Shown here: piece by piece, positions 17,022-25,537 of the stretch | Layout of the letters: every line of letters starts with the position of its first letter | How positions within the stretch are numbered: position 1 is the first letter of the stretch | NCBI GenBank assembly: GCA_964624475.1 | Contig: CAZUYC010000136.1 | Coordinates: forward strand, 62,001 to 126,000 | Reading direction: 5' to 3' | DNA from: CAZUYC01 sp964624475 | GTDB lineage: Bacteria; Myxococcota_A; UBA9160; SMWR01 | DNA length: 64,000 nucleotides | The notes under the pieces: model-generated | Seen by the model: the letters and a program-made list of their open reading frames with translations, nothing else | Databases searched by the model: none | Told to the model about the DNA's origin: nothing | Translations under genes and position numbers: made by a program

Positions 17022-18242
17022 TCAAGCGCAGGCGGGCGCGGGCACGAGCTCCAGGGTCGCGATCTCGCGGGGGCAGTTGACGCGCAGGGCGGGCCCGCCG
17101 ACGCCGAGGCCGCGATTCACGTACATGAGGGTCGCGCCCGAGCGGAACAGCCCGCGCGTGTAGGGGGTCGCGACGCGGGCGAGGTTCAGGTGGCCGCCCG
17201 GCGTCGGGAGCGCGAGCTGGCCGCCGTGGGTGTGGCCCGCGATCACGACCGGGAAGCCGAGGCGCGCCGCCTGGCCGAAGAGCTCCGGGCGGTGGGCGAG
17301 CAGCAGCGTCGGTCCGTCGCCGGGCCGGGCCGCGGCAAGGCGCTCGAGCGCGGGAAGCTCGACGCTCCGGGCCGACCAGTCGTTGCCCGGATCCTCGACG
17401 CCGGCGAGGTAGAGCGGGTCCGGAAGCGGGAGGCGGACGATCTCGTTGCGCAAGAGGCGCAGAGTCGGGGCGAAGCGGGCGAGCCCTCGGGCCACCGTCT
17501 CCGCGCCGGTCCGGATGTCGTGGTTGCCGAGGATCGCGTAGACGCCGTGGCGCGCGCGCAGGCGGCCGAGCCCGCGAGCGCCGTCCGGGACGGCCGCCGG
17601 ATCGAAGTCGAAGAGGTCCCCGGTCAGCACCACGAGGTCGGGGTCGAGGGCGTTGATGCGATCGACCATGCGGTCGAGCCGTGCGCCCTCCATGCGGTTG
17701 CCGATGTGCAGGTCGCTCGCCTGCACGATGCGCAGCCCCGCGAGGCGCTGGGGGAGGCCAGGTAGCGGGAGAACGACGCGCGTCCGATCGATCCGCGCCT
17801 GCCCGACGCTGAAGCCCCACGCGAGCACGCCGGCGACGAGCGCGACCGCGCCGCCGCTCGCCGCGTGGAAGGCCCGCGACGCGAGCTCCGCTCCGGCGCC
17901 GAAGGCGCCGAGCAGGCCCGCGAAGAGCAGCGAGACGAGTCCGACCGCCCCGAGCGTCAGCCCGAGGAGCAGCGTCGAGACCCCGGCGTCGACGTACAGG
18001 CGCGCGAGCCGCCCGAAGAGGTCCGGGCGACGGAACGCGCGCCGCACCGGCCGCACGGCCACCGCGTTGGCGGCGATCAGCAGCGCGGAGAGGCCGACGA
18101 GTCCCGCCGCGGAGAGCCCCTCGCCCCCCGCGACCACGACGCTCGCCCACTGCCCGAGCAGCGCCTGGCAGAGGCCGAGCGCGAGGGCGAGGTTCACGAA
18201 GAGGCGCTCGAAGAGGGCCCGGCGCAGGGCGGCAGTGTTCAT
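17022..18242 (-). CDS. membrane metallophosphoesterase (YkuE/YaeI-like)
   Basis: A 406-residue protein with several N-terminal membrane helices (about 15-150) and a C-terminal calcineurin-like phosphoesterase domain. Metal-binding motifs occur in order: QASDLHIGN (about 173), LTGDLFDFD (about 206), ILGNHD (about 239) and IAGHTHGGQ (about 339). This is the layout of the YaeI/YkuE group, which hydrolyse phosphodiester bonds in lipids such as UDP-diacylglucosamine. The substrate here is not determined. ATG at 18242. It is not tightly linked to neighbours. Confidence 0.86.
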   Translation of the reverse strand: MNTAALRRALFERLFVNLALALGLCQALLGQWASVVVAGGEGLSAAGLVGLSALLIAANAVAVRPVRRAFRRPDLFGRLARLYVDAGVSTLLLGLTLGAVGLVSLLFAGLLGAFGAGAELASRAFHAASGGAVALVAGVLAWGFSVGQARIDRTRVVLPLPGLPQRLAGLRIVQASDLHIGNRMEGARLDRMVDRINALDPDLVVLTGDLFDFDPAAVPDGARGLGRLRARHGVYAILGNHDIRTGAETVARGLARFAPTLRLLRNEIVRLPLPDPLYLAGVEDPGNDWSARSVELPALERLAAARPGDGPTLLLAHRPELFGQAARLGFPVVIAGHTHGGQLALPTPGGHLNLARVATPYTRGLFRSGATLMYVNRGLGVGGPALRVNCPREIATLELVPAPACA

Positions 18243-18310
18243 CTCGGCTGGCGCAGCCTCCGGAAGGGCCCTCTACCGACGGTGCCGATGCGGACCCACG
18301 CCTCTCCGCC

Positions 18311-18376
18311 CGGAGGCCCGAACGCGCGAGGGCGGCCCGAGTGTAGCTTCCGTAGGCGGCCGCAGGATCCGGACCG
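18311..18376 (+). repeat. direct repeat copy A (duplicate of the TPR gene leader)
   Basis: Shares an exact 20-mer (CGGAGGCCCGAACGCGCGAG), then AGTGTAGCTTC and GATCCGGACCG in the same order with copy B at 20208-20275. In copy B the last part contains the ATG of the TPR gene. Here that ATG is lost (CAGGATCC in place of CATGATCC). The two copies flank the membrane protein gene 18403-20106. Confidence 0.7.
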
Positions 18377-18402
18377 CCCCGCATGCGGCGCCGAGCCGGC
18401 GC

Positions 18403-20106
18403 TCACTCCGCGGATCCTTTCGCCTCCGTCCGGAAGCTCGCCCGGCGCCGTTCGTAGAGGTGGAGGCGGCCCTCGACCTCCCGCGCGAGCCGCTCCTGGC
18501 CGCCGGCGAGGGCGAGCTCCCGGGCGCGCCGCGCGGTCGAGACGGCGCGCGGCCAGTCGCCCGCCGCCGCATGGGCCGCCGCCAGCGTGTCGAGGGTGTT
18601 CGCATCCCGGAACTCGCTGCGCCGGGCGAGCTCCTGCGCCAGCGCGACCGCACGTTCGGGATCGCGCAGGGCGGGCTCGGCCGCCGTGGCCAGCAACCAC
18701 GCCAGGTCCTGTGCCGGAGGCTCCCATTCCGGCCAGAGCGCGTGGGCGTGCTCCAGGTGGACCCGGGCCTCGCGGAGGGGGCCGCGCTGGAGCAGGATCG
18801 CGCCGAGCTTGTAGCGGAGCCATACGCTGTCGGGCGTCGCCGCCACGGATCGCCGCACCAGGGTTTCGTCGTCCGCCCAGGCGTGCACCTGGTCGGCCGC
18901 GCGGACGGCACTGGCCGTCAGGACGGCGAGCAGGAATCCCACCAGCAGACCGGCCGCCAGCCGGGAGCGGCGGCGCAAGGCCGCGTGAGCGTCGGCGGCG
19001 GCCCAGGCCGCGGCCACGAAGAGACCGATGTGTGGCACGTAGGTGTACCGGTCGGCCATCGACTGGACGCCGACCTGGAGCAAGCCGCTCACGGGAACCA
19101 GGGTGCCGAGGAACCACAGCCAACCCACCAGCAGGTACGGCCGGCTGCGCAGGCCCGCGACCGAGAGCGTGATCCCGACGCCGAGGAGCGCGGCGGCGGC
19201 GACCGCGCCGGCGCTCCAGGGCGCACCTCCGGGCATGTAGGGATGCGGATACAGGATGGAGAGGTCGACGGGCCAGAGCGTGTGGGCGAGATAGCGGGGA
19301 ACCGCGACCACGGCGTTCGCCACCCGCTGCGAGACCGGAACCCCCGCCACGACCTCGAGCGCCCGCCCCTGGGCGGCCACGGTCAGCGACGCCGCCAGCG
19401 CCGAGAGGGCGAGCAGCGGCAGCTTCTCGAGCAGCAGCCGCGCGAGAGGTCGAGCCGGGCAGGCGGGAGCGCGGGCCGCGCCGGCCGGGGGGCGCATGCC
19501 CGGCAGGCGCAGCCGCTGGAGCGGCCAGACGTCGAGCAGGAGGAGCGCGAACGGCCACGTCACCAGCATGGGCTTCGCCGCGAGGCCGAGTCCCAGCAGG
19601 AGCGCCACCAGCGCGTAGCGACCGATCCCTCCGCGCCGCGCGTAGGCGGCGTACGCACCCACGCACGAGAGCCCGAGGAAGGTGCTGAGCACGTCCTTGC
19701 GTTCCGAGATCCAGGCCACCGACTCGACGTGCAGCGGGTGCCAGGCGAAGAGGGCCACCGCCAGGGCGCTGGGCCAGAAGCGGCCCGTCAGGCGCCGAAG
19801 TCCCCAGAGGAGGAGCAGCGCGTTCAGCGCGTGCCACGCCACGTTCTCGGCGTGGTAGGCGGCGGGCTCGAGCCCCCACAGCTCGACATCCACCAGGTAC
19901 GAGACGAGCGTCAGCGGATGCCAGTTGCTCGGAACCCGGGCCGTCGCGGCCCAGGCGAGCGATTCGACGCCGAGCCCGCGCTGGACCCACGCGTTCTCGG
20001 TGACATAGCGGTCGTCGTCCAGCTCGAGGAAGCCGAATCCGAGGGTCGGCGCGTAGATCGCAGCCGTGACCAGCGGAATCCCGAGAATGGCCAGCAGGCG
20101 CCACAT
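18403..20106 (-). CDS. multi-pass membrane protein with C-terminal TPRs (TMTC/GT-C-like)
   Basis: A 567-residue polytopic membrane protein. The N-terminus has the DDxxY-type loop (FLELDDDRYVTENAWVQRG, about 27-45) and NWHPLTLVSYLVDVELWG, followed by about ten membrane helices with HPLHVESVAWISERKDVLS and MADRYTYVPHIGLF. The last 130 residues are helical TPR-like. This is the pattern of bacterial TMTC-like GT-C proteins that use a lipid-linked sugar donor for protein glycosylation. Activity is inferred from the family. ATG at 20106 without a clear ribosome site. The gene is bracketed by the two direct-repeat copies, which may indicate insertion or rearrangement. Confidence 0.8.
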   Translation of the reverse strand: MWRLLAILGIPLVTAAIYAPTLGFGFLELDDDRYVTENAWVQRGLGVESLAWAATARVPSNWHPLTLVSYLVDVELWGLEPAAYHAENVAWHALNALLLLWGLRRLTGRFWPSALAVALFAWHPLHVESVAWISERKDVLSTFLGLSCVGAYAAYARRGGIGRYALVALLLGLGLAAKPMLVTWPFALLLLDVWPLQRLRLPGMRPPAGAARAPACPARPLARLLLEKLPLLALSALAASLTVAAQGRALEVVAGVPVSQRVANAVVAVPRYLAHTLWPVDLSILYPHPYMPGGAPWSAGAVAAAALLGVGITLSVAGLRSRPYLLVGWLWFLGTLVPVSGLLQVGVQSMADRYTYVPHIGLFVAAAWAAADAHAALRRRSRLAAGLLVGFLLAVLTASAVRAADQVHAWADDETLVRRSVAATPDSVWLRYKLGAILLQRGPLREARVHLEHAHALWPEWEPPAQDLAWLLATAAEPALRDPERAVALAQELARRSEFRDANTLDTLAAAHAAAGDWPRAVSTARRARELALAGGQERLAREVEGRLHLYERRRASFRTEAKGSAE

Positions 20107-20207
20107 CGTGGGTCGCGAGAGGTCGTGGGCCTGCCCGCCGTCGTAGAGCGCCCGCACCTCCCGACCGCCCGAGCAGCGACCGCCCTCGACCGAAGGCCCC
20201 TCCACCC

Positions 20208-20275
20208 CGGAGGCCCGAACGCGCGAGAGCGTCCCCAGTGTAGCTTCGGTAGTCTCGGCGACATGATCCGGACCG
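20208..20275 (+). repeat. direct repeat copy B, covering the TPR gene promoter and start
   Basis: Second copy of the roughly 66-bp repeat (see 18311-18376). It ends just inside the coding region that begins at 20263. AGTGTAGCTTC (20237-20247) may include a -10-like TGTAGC. Confidence 0.7.
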
Positions 20276-21000
20276 GCAGCGCGGCGCTCGAGGAGCGCGC
20301 GACCCGGATGCGCGAGCTGCTCGGGCACGACGGCGCCGACGAGGTCACCTGGTTCGGCCTCGGCCAGACGCTGCTCGCCCTCGGCCGACCCGCCGAGGCG
20401 GCCGAGGCGCTGCGCGAGGCGGTGCGCCTGCGACCGGACTACAGCGCGGCGCACCGCGACCTCGGGCGCGCGCTGCTCGAGGCGGACCGCGCCGAAGAGG
20501 CGGCGGGTGTGCTCGAACGCGCGGCGCAGGTCGCGGAGGAGACGCGCGACCTCCAGACCGGCCGCGAGATCGCGGTGCTGCTCGGGCGCGTCGGCCGTGC
20601 CACCCCCGCGGGCCCGTCCGCAGAGGGCGCGTCTGCGGGGCACTCCGAACGGGTCGCGCGCGCGTCGGGCCGCGCGGCGCTCTCCGCCCGCCAGCTCGCG
20701 CGCGAGGCCCTCCGCCAGCTCGCGAACGACCGCTTCGAGCGCGCGATCGCGCTCTACGAGCGGGCCCTCGAGGCCGACCCGGGACTCGCGCTGGCCTGGA
20801 ACGGCCTCTCGGTCGCCTGGCGCCTCGCCGGCGACCTCGACCGAGCGATCGAGTCGGCGCGGCGCCTCGCCGAGCTCGAGCCCGACGATCCGCTGAGCCA
20901 CACGAACCTCTCGATCCTCTATCAGAGCCAGGGGCTGATCCAGGAGGCGGAGGACGAGAAGGCGATCGCCATGCGCCTGCAGCTCCGGTCCCGAGCATGA
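20263..21000 (+). CDS. tetratricopeptide repeat protein
   Basis: A 245-residue protein with no signal peptide. TPR units are seen at about 29-95 (TWFGLGQTLLALGRPAEAAEAL; YSAAHRDLGRALLEADRAEEA) and about 145-235 (RFERAIALYERALEADPG; LALAWNGLSVAWRLAGDLDRAIE; PLSHTNLSILYQSQGLIQEAEDE). An Ala/Ser/Gly-rich linker separates them (about 118-145). Its stop overlaps the methyltransferase start (ATGA), so the two are translated together and the TPR protein may act with the methyltransferase. Confidence 0.82.
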   Translation: MIRTGSAALEERATRMRELLGHDGADEVTWFGLGQTLLALGRPAEAAEALREAVRLRPDYSAAHRDLGRALLEADRAEEAAGVLERAAQVAEETRDLQTGREIAVLLGRVGRATPAGPSAEGASAGHSERVARASGRAALSARQLAREALRQLANDRFERAIALYERALEADPGLALAWNGLSVAWRLAGDLDRAIESARRLAELEPDDPLSHTNLSILYQSQGLIQEAEDEKAIAMRLQLRSRA

Positions 21001-21656
21001 CCGCACCCAAGTCGTTCCATCTGACGCCGGAGATCCACGCCTATCTCGTGGCTCACGGCACTCCCCCCGACCCCGTGCTGCGCGACCTCGCGGAGGAGAC
21101 GGCGCGGCTCGGCCCGATCGCGATGATGCAGATCGCGCCGGAGCAGGGCGCCTTCATGACGCTCCTCGCGCGCGCGATCGACGCCAGGCGTGCCGTCGAG
21201 GTCGGCACCTTCACCGGCTACTCCGCCCTCTGCATCGCGCGCGGGCTCCCCGACGACGGAACCCTGCTCGCCTGCGACGTGAGCGAGGAGTGGACCGCGA
21301 TCGGGCGCCGCTACTGGGAGCGAGCCGGCGTCGCGAAGAAGATCGAGCTGCGCCTCGGCCCCGCGATCGAGACGCTGCGCGCTCTCCCGCTCGAGCCGCG
21401 CTTCGACCTGGGCTTCGTCGATGCCGACAAGTCCTCGTATCCGACGTACTACGAGGAGATCCTGCTGCGCCTGCGCCCCGGCGGCCTGATCCTCGTCGAC
21501 AACGTGCTCTGGTTCGGCCGCGTCGCCGACCCCTCGGCCGACGACGACCAGACGCGCGCCATCCGCACCTTCAACGACGCGGTCGCCGCCGACCCGCGCG
21601 TCGACTGCGTCATGCTCGCCGTCTCCGACGGGCTCACGATCCTGCGCAAGCGCTAG
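20997..21656 (+). CDS. O-methyltransferase (caffeoyl-CoA OMT family)
   Basis: A 219-residue SAM-dependent O-methyltransferase. Motif I is EVGTFTGYSALCIARGL (about 62-78), the metal/catechol-binding Asp is in LGFVDADKSSYPTYYEE (about 137-153), and GGLILVDNVLWFGRV follows. This matches the class of cation-dependent catechol or caffeoyl-CoA methyltransferases; the natural acceptor is unknown. ATG at 20997 overlaps the TPR gene stop by four bases. Confidence 0.9.
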   Translation: MTAPKSFHLTPEIHAYLVAHGTPPDPVLRDLAEETARLGPIAMMQIAPEQGAFMTLLARAIDARRAVEVGTFTGYSALCIARGLPDDGTLLACDVSEEWTAIGRRYWERAGVAKKIELRLGPAIETLRALPLEPRFDLGFVDADKSSYPTYYEEILLRLRPGGLILVDNVLWFGRVADPSADDDQTRAIRTFNDAVAADPRVDCVMLAVSDGLTILRKR

Positions 21657-21787
21657 CGCCGCCCGGGCGTCGAGCCGTGCGCGTAGGAAGCGCATCCCGG
21701 GGCCTGCGCGGCGCGCGCCCGCCGACCGGGGGGCGCCACGCGAAGCCGAAGCCGCCGTCCGGCCGATCAGGCGACGGGGAGGAGCGG

Positions 21788-22900
21788 GTGGACGCGCCGC
21801 CGCCGGGGAAGGGGCCTTCGCCCACGAGCGAGGTCGAGTTCCGCCTAGGCGACGGGCGGCTCTCGGGTGCGCTCGGGGTCGCGCTCGCAGGGCTGGCGCT
21901 CCTCGCCGTGCTCTGCTTCCGCTTCCCCGAGCTCCTCACCACCCCGGAGCTGCGCGCGGTCTATCCCCTGCCGCTCGTGCGCGGCGCGCTCTTCGCCGCG
22001 CTCGCGCTCGGGCTCGCGGCGGGCGCGCTCGCCGTGCTGCTCGGCCGGCGCCGGCTCGGGCTCGCGGCGATGGTGCTCGCCGGCGTCGCGATCGCGCTCG
22101 GCGGGGCCTGGGTCGAGTCGCGGCCCGTCGCGGCGTCGCCGCATCTCGGCCTCGACTGGTTCGTGCTCGATCTCCTCGTGCTCGCCCTCGTCTTCGTACC
22201 GCTCGAGCGCGCCTTCGCGCTCGAGCGCGAGCAGCGCATCCTGCGCACCGGCTGGCGCACGGATCTCGCGCACTTCTTCGCGAGCCACCTGCTCGTGCAG
22301 GTGCTCGCGCTGCTCACGCTCGCCCCGGCCGCGCTCCTCTTCGCCCCGCTCGTCTCGCCCCGCCTCCAGGCGGCGGTCGGGGACCAGCCGATCGCCGCGC
22401 AAGTCCTCCAGGCGATCGTCCTCGCCGACCTCTTCCAGTACGCCGTCCACAGGGCCTTCCACGCGCTCCCGTGGCTCTGGCCCTTCCACGCGATCCACCA
22501 CTCGAGCACCGAGATGGACTGGCTCGCGGGCTCGCGCCTGCACCTCGTCGACGTCGTGCTGACGCGCGCGACGAGCTTCGTGCCGCTCTTCCTCGCGGGC
22601 TTCGCGGAGCCGGCGCTCGTCGCCTACCTCGTCTTCGTGTCGTTCCAGGCGGTCTTCCTGCACGCCAACCTGCGCTGGCGCTTCGGCGCGCTGCGCTGGG
22701 TCCTCGCCACGCCGGAGTTCCACCACTGGCACCACGCGCTCGAACCCGTCGACAAGAACTTCGCCGTCCACCTCCCCTGCATCGACCGGATCTTCGGCAC
22801 GGCGTGGCTCCCGGGGGGCTTCCCGCCGCGCTACGGCCTCCCGGGCAAGCCCGTCCCCGAGGGCTGGCGGCGCCAGCTTCTCTGGCCCTTCTCGCGCTGA
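21788..22900 (+). CDS. sterol desaturase / fatty acid hydroxylase family membrane enzyme
   Basis: A 370-residue membrane di-iron oxygenase-type protein with about six helices. The histidine clusters are HRAFH (about 222), HAIHHSS (about 237), HANLRW (about 294) and FHHWHH (about 315), as in the fatty-acid-hydroxylase superfamily. Likely hydroxylates or desaturates a lipid, possibly a sterol, hopanoid or carotenoid; the substrate is unknown. Start GTG at 21788, chosen for the GGGGAGGAG site 4-8 nt upstream. The frame is open further upstream but has no better start. It converges on the pseudouridine synthase gene. Confidence 0.87.
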   Translation: MDAPPPGKGPSPTSEVEFRLGDGRLSGALGVALAGLALLAVLCFRFPELLTTPELRAVYPLPLVRGALFAALALGLAAGALAVLLGRRRLGLAAMVLAGVAIALGGAWVESRPVAASPHLGLDWFVLDLLVLALVFVPLERAFALEREQRILRTGWRTDLAHFFASHLLVQVLALLTLAPAALLFAPLVSPRLQAAVGDQPIAAQVLQAIVLADLFQYAVHRAFHALPWLWPFHAIHHSSTEMDWLAGSRLHLVDVVLTRATSFVPLFLAGFAEPALVAYLVFVSFQAVFLHANLRWRFGALRWVLATPEFHHWHHALEPVDKNFAVHLPCIDRIFGTAWLPGGFPPRYGLPGKPVPEGWRRQLLWPFSR

Positions 22901-22905
22901 AGCGC

Positions 22906-23832
22906 TCAGCGGGGGGCGCGAAGGCGCTCCGCCAGCGCGCGCAGGTCCGCCGGGTCCGGGCTCGTGGCGCGCACCTCCTCGAACGCGACCGCCGCGGCGT
23001 GGAGCATCTGGCGCGGCGCGGCGGCCGCGGCGACGGGGCCGGCGTACACGCGGTCGCCGAGGACCGGGTGGCCCCGGTGGGCGAGGACGACGCGGATCTG
23101 GTGCAGGAAGCCGGTGCGCGGCCGGACTTCGACGAGCGTCGCGTCGGCGAAGCGCTCGAGAGGTCGCCAGGCGAGCTCGACCGTGCGGGCGCCGCGCTCG
23201 CCGGGCGCAGCCACGCGCACCCGGGCGGGACGGTGGCGGGCCAGCACCAGCGGGAGCGAGGCCAGGCCCGCCCCCTCGACGCGGCCGCACACGAGCGCCC
23301 GGTAGACCTTCTCGACGCGGTGCCGCTGGAAGGCGTCGCGCAGGCGCTGCCACGCCGCCTGCTCCGTCGCGACGAGCAGCACTCCCGAGGTGTCGACGTC
23401 GAGCCGGTGGACGACCCCGCTGCGCAGCCCGCCCTCGCCCACGCCGTGCAGCTCCGGGTGCCGTGCGACGACGGCGTTCAGCACCGTCTCCCGCTCCTCC
23501 TCGCGGAGCGGATGCACCGGCGTGCCGGCCGTCTTGTCGACGGCGAGCCAGCCGGCGCCGGAGCCCAGGAGCGCGAGCGGCGCGCCGGAGTCGGGGAGCG
23601 CGCGGCGTTCGCCCGGTCGGGCGAAGGGCGCGACCTGCACCCGTGCTCCCGCACCGAGCAGGATGCCCTTCGCGGGGTAGGAAACGGGGCGCCCGTCGAG
23701 ACACACGGCTCCGCGCGCGAGCAGGCGGCGGACCTCGGCGCGCGAGAGCGCGAGGTGCTCCGCCAGGAAGACGTCGAGCCGGTGGCCGCCGTCGGCGACG
23801 GTCACCTCGAGCACGCGCGTCTCGGCGCTCAC
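22906..23832 (-). CDS. RluA-family pseudouridine synthase
   Basis: A 308-residue RNA pseudouridine synthase. The N-terminal S4 domain (about 15-75; RLDVFLAEHLALSRAEVRRLL) binds RNA, and the catalytic domain has VHRLDVDTSGVLLVA (catalytic Asp in the DTSG segment, about 147) and the RTGFLHQIRVVLAHRGHPVLG motif. The target uridines (23S rRNA as for RluC/RluD, or tRNA) cannot be told. Start GTG at 23832, 41 bp from the divergent citramalate synthase start. Confidence 0.9.
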   Translation of the reverse strand: MSAETRVLEVTVADGGHRLDVFLAEHLALSRAEVRRLLARGAVCLDGRPVSYPAKGILLGAGARVQVAPFARPGERRALPDSGAPLALLGSGAGWLAVDKTAGTPVHPLREEERETVLNAVVARHPELHGVGEGGLRSGVVHRLDVDTSGVLLVATEQAAWQRLRDAFQRHRVEKVYRALVCGRVEGAGLASLPLVLARHRPARVRVAAPGERGARTVELAWRPLERFADATLVEVRPRTGFLHQIRVVLAHRGHPVLGDRVYAGPVAAAAAPRQMLHAAAVAFEEVRATSPDPADLRALAERLRAPR

Positions 23833-23873
23833 GTCCGCGCCAGTGTAACGGGAACGCGGTACCGTCGGACGCC

Positions 23874-25454
23874 ATGCGGCGCGCAGACCGAAGGCGCATC
23901 GAGGTGATGGACACGACGCTCCGCGACGGGGAGCAGACCCCGGACGTGGCGTACACGCCGGCGGAGAAGCTCCAGCTCGCGCGCCTTCTCCTCGCCGACG
24001 TCGGCGTCGACCGGATCGAGATCGGGCAGGCGCGCGTCTCCGCCGGCGAGCTCGAGGCGGTTCGGCGGGTCGCGGCCTGGGCGCGGCGCGAGGGGATGCT
24101 CCCCCGCGTCGAGATCCTCGGCTACTGCGACGGGCGCCTCTCCGTCGACTGGATCGCCGCCGCGGGCGGCCGGGTGATGAACCTGCTCACCAAGGGCTCG
24201 GAGCGCCACTGCCGCATGCAGCTGCGCATGGAGCCGGCCGAGCACCGCGCCTCGGCCCTGCAGACGCTCGCGATCGCGCGGCGGAGGCGGCTCGTCGTGA
24301 ACGCCTACCTCGAGGACTGGTCGAGCGGGGTGCGCGACTCCTTCGACTACGTCTTCGCCATGGTGGAGACGCTCCGGTCCGGCGGCGCGAAACGCATCTA
24401 CCTCGCCGACACGCTCGGGATCCTCGAGCCCGAGGACGTGACGCGCTGCGTCAACCTGATGACGGCGACCTGGCCGCAGGTCGTCTTCGAGTTCCACGCC
24501 CACAACGACTACGGGCTCGCCACGGCGAACTGCCTGGCTGCCGTGCGCGCCGGGGCCCGGGGGGTGCACACCAGCGTGAACGGGATGGGCGAGCGGGCCG
24601 GGAACACGCACCTGGCCGAGGCCGTGGCGGCGATCCACGACCACACGAGCCTGCGCACGGGGGTCGACGAGTCGCGGCTCGCGGCGGTCTCTCGCCTCGT
24701 CGAGACCTTCAGCGGCAAGGACGTGCCCGCGAACGCGCCGATCGTCGGTCGCGACGTCTTCACGCAGACGGCGGGGATCCACGCCGACGGCGACATGAAG
24801 GGCGACCTCTACGCAAGCCGGGTCGCGCCGGGCCGCTTCGGGCAGAAGCGCCGCTACGCCCTCGGGAAGCTCTCCGGCAAGGCCTCGCTCGAGCACAACC
24901 TGCGCGCGCTCGGGATCGAGCTCTCGCCGGCCGACCGCGAGCCGGTGCTGGCGCGCATCACCGAGCTCGGCGACAAGAAGCACACGGTGAGCGTCGAGGA
25001 CCTTCCCTACATCATCGCCGACGTCCTCAAGTCGCCTGGAAAGCAGCCGGTGCGCGTCGCCGCCTGGGACGTCCAGGTCGGGACCGGCCGCCGCCCCGAG
25101 GCGCAGGTCGAGCTCCGCTACCGGGGGCGCAGCGCGCGCGCGCGGGGAACGGGCGACGGCGGCTACGACGCCTTCATGAACGCGCTCGCCAAGGCCGCGC
25201 GGACGCTCCGGCTCGCGGTGCCGCGGCTCGTCGACTTCCGCGTCCGTATCCCCCCGGGGGGCCGCACTGCGGCCCTCGTCGAGACGGTGATCACGTGGCG
25301 CGCGGGCGACGACCCGGAGGGCTCGTTCTCGACCCTCGGGGTCGACTCGGACCAGCTCGCGGCCGCGGTGATCGCCACGGAGAAGATGCTGAACGCCGTG
25401 GCGCTCCGGCCGCGCCGCGGTGCGCGGCGGGCCCGCCGGGCAGACGCTCGATAG
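23874..25454 (+). CDS. cimA: (R)-citramalate synthase, Leptospira type
   Basis: A 526-residue enzyme condensing pyruvate and acetyl-CoA to (R)-citramalate, the first step of the threonine-independent isoleucine route. The N-terminal TIM barrel has MDTTLRDGEQTPDV (catalytic Arg/Asp, about 10-23), the metal-site FHAHNDYGLA (about 205-214) and GMGERAGNT (about 235-243). The C-terminal half carries the LeuA-type regulatory dimer domain (GDGGYDAFMNAL, IPPGGRTAALVE). Segments such as RVSAGE, DVFTQTAGIHADGD and NLLTKGS match the Leptospira interrogans citramalate synthase as I remember it far better than isopropylmalate synthases. ATG at 23874. No other branched-chain genes adjoin. Confidence 0.88.
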   Translation: MRRADRRRIEVMDTTLRDGEQTPDVAYTPAEKLQLARLLLADVGVDRIEIGQARVSAGELEAVRRVAAWARREGMLPRVEILGYCDGRLSVDWIAAAGGRVMNLLTKGSERHCRMQLRMEPAEHRASALQTLAIARRRRLVVNAYLEDWSSGVRDSFDYVFAMVETLRSGGAKRIYLADTLGILEPEDVTRCVNLMTATWPQVVFEFHAHNDYGLATANCLAAVRAGARGVHTSVNGMGERAGNTHLAEAVAAIHDHTSLRTGVDESRLAAVSRLVETFSGKDVPANAPIVGRDVFTQTAGIHADGDMKGDLYASRVAPGRFGQKRRYALGKLSGKASLEHNLRALGIELSPADREPVLARITELGDKKHTVSVEDLPYIIADVLKSPGKQPVRVAAWDVQVGTGRRPEAQVELRYRGRSARARGTGDGGYDAFMNALAKAARTLRLAVPRLVDFRVRIPPGGRTAALVETVITWRAGDDPEGSFSTLGVDSDQLAAAVIATEKMLNAVALRPRRGARRARRADAR

Positions 25455-25461
25455 TCGAATC

Positions 25462-25480
25462 GATGTGAAATCACCACATC
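25462..25480. promoter_or_regulatory. inverted repeat, possible operator
   Basis: GATGTG and CACATC form a 6-bp inverted repeat with a 7-bp spacer (GATGTGAAATCACCACATC), with an inner GTGA/TCAC pair. It lies 8 bp after the citramalate synthase stop and about 60 bp before the lipoprotein start. It could be a regulator site or a weak hairpin. Confidence 0.35.
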
Positions 25481-25524
25481 TAGTGAGATCCCCCGGGGGA
25501 AACCGTGGCGATGCCCGTATCGGG

Positions 25525-25530
25525 TATGCT
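25525..25530 (+). promoter_or_regulatory. candidate -10 box, leaderless start of lipoprotein gene
   Basis: TATGCT ends 7 bp before the ATG at 25538, with no ribosome site between. A leaderless transcript is plausible; no clear -35 box. Confidence 0.3.
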
Positions 25531-25537
25531 GCGCCCC

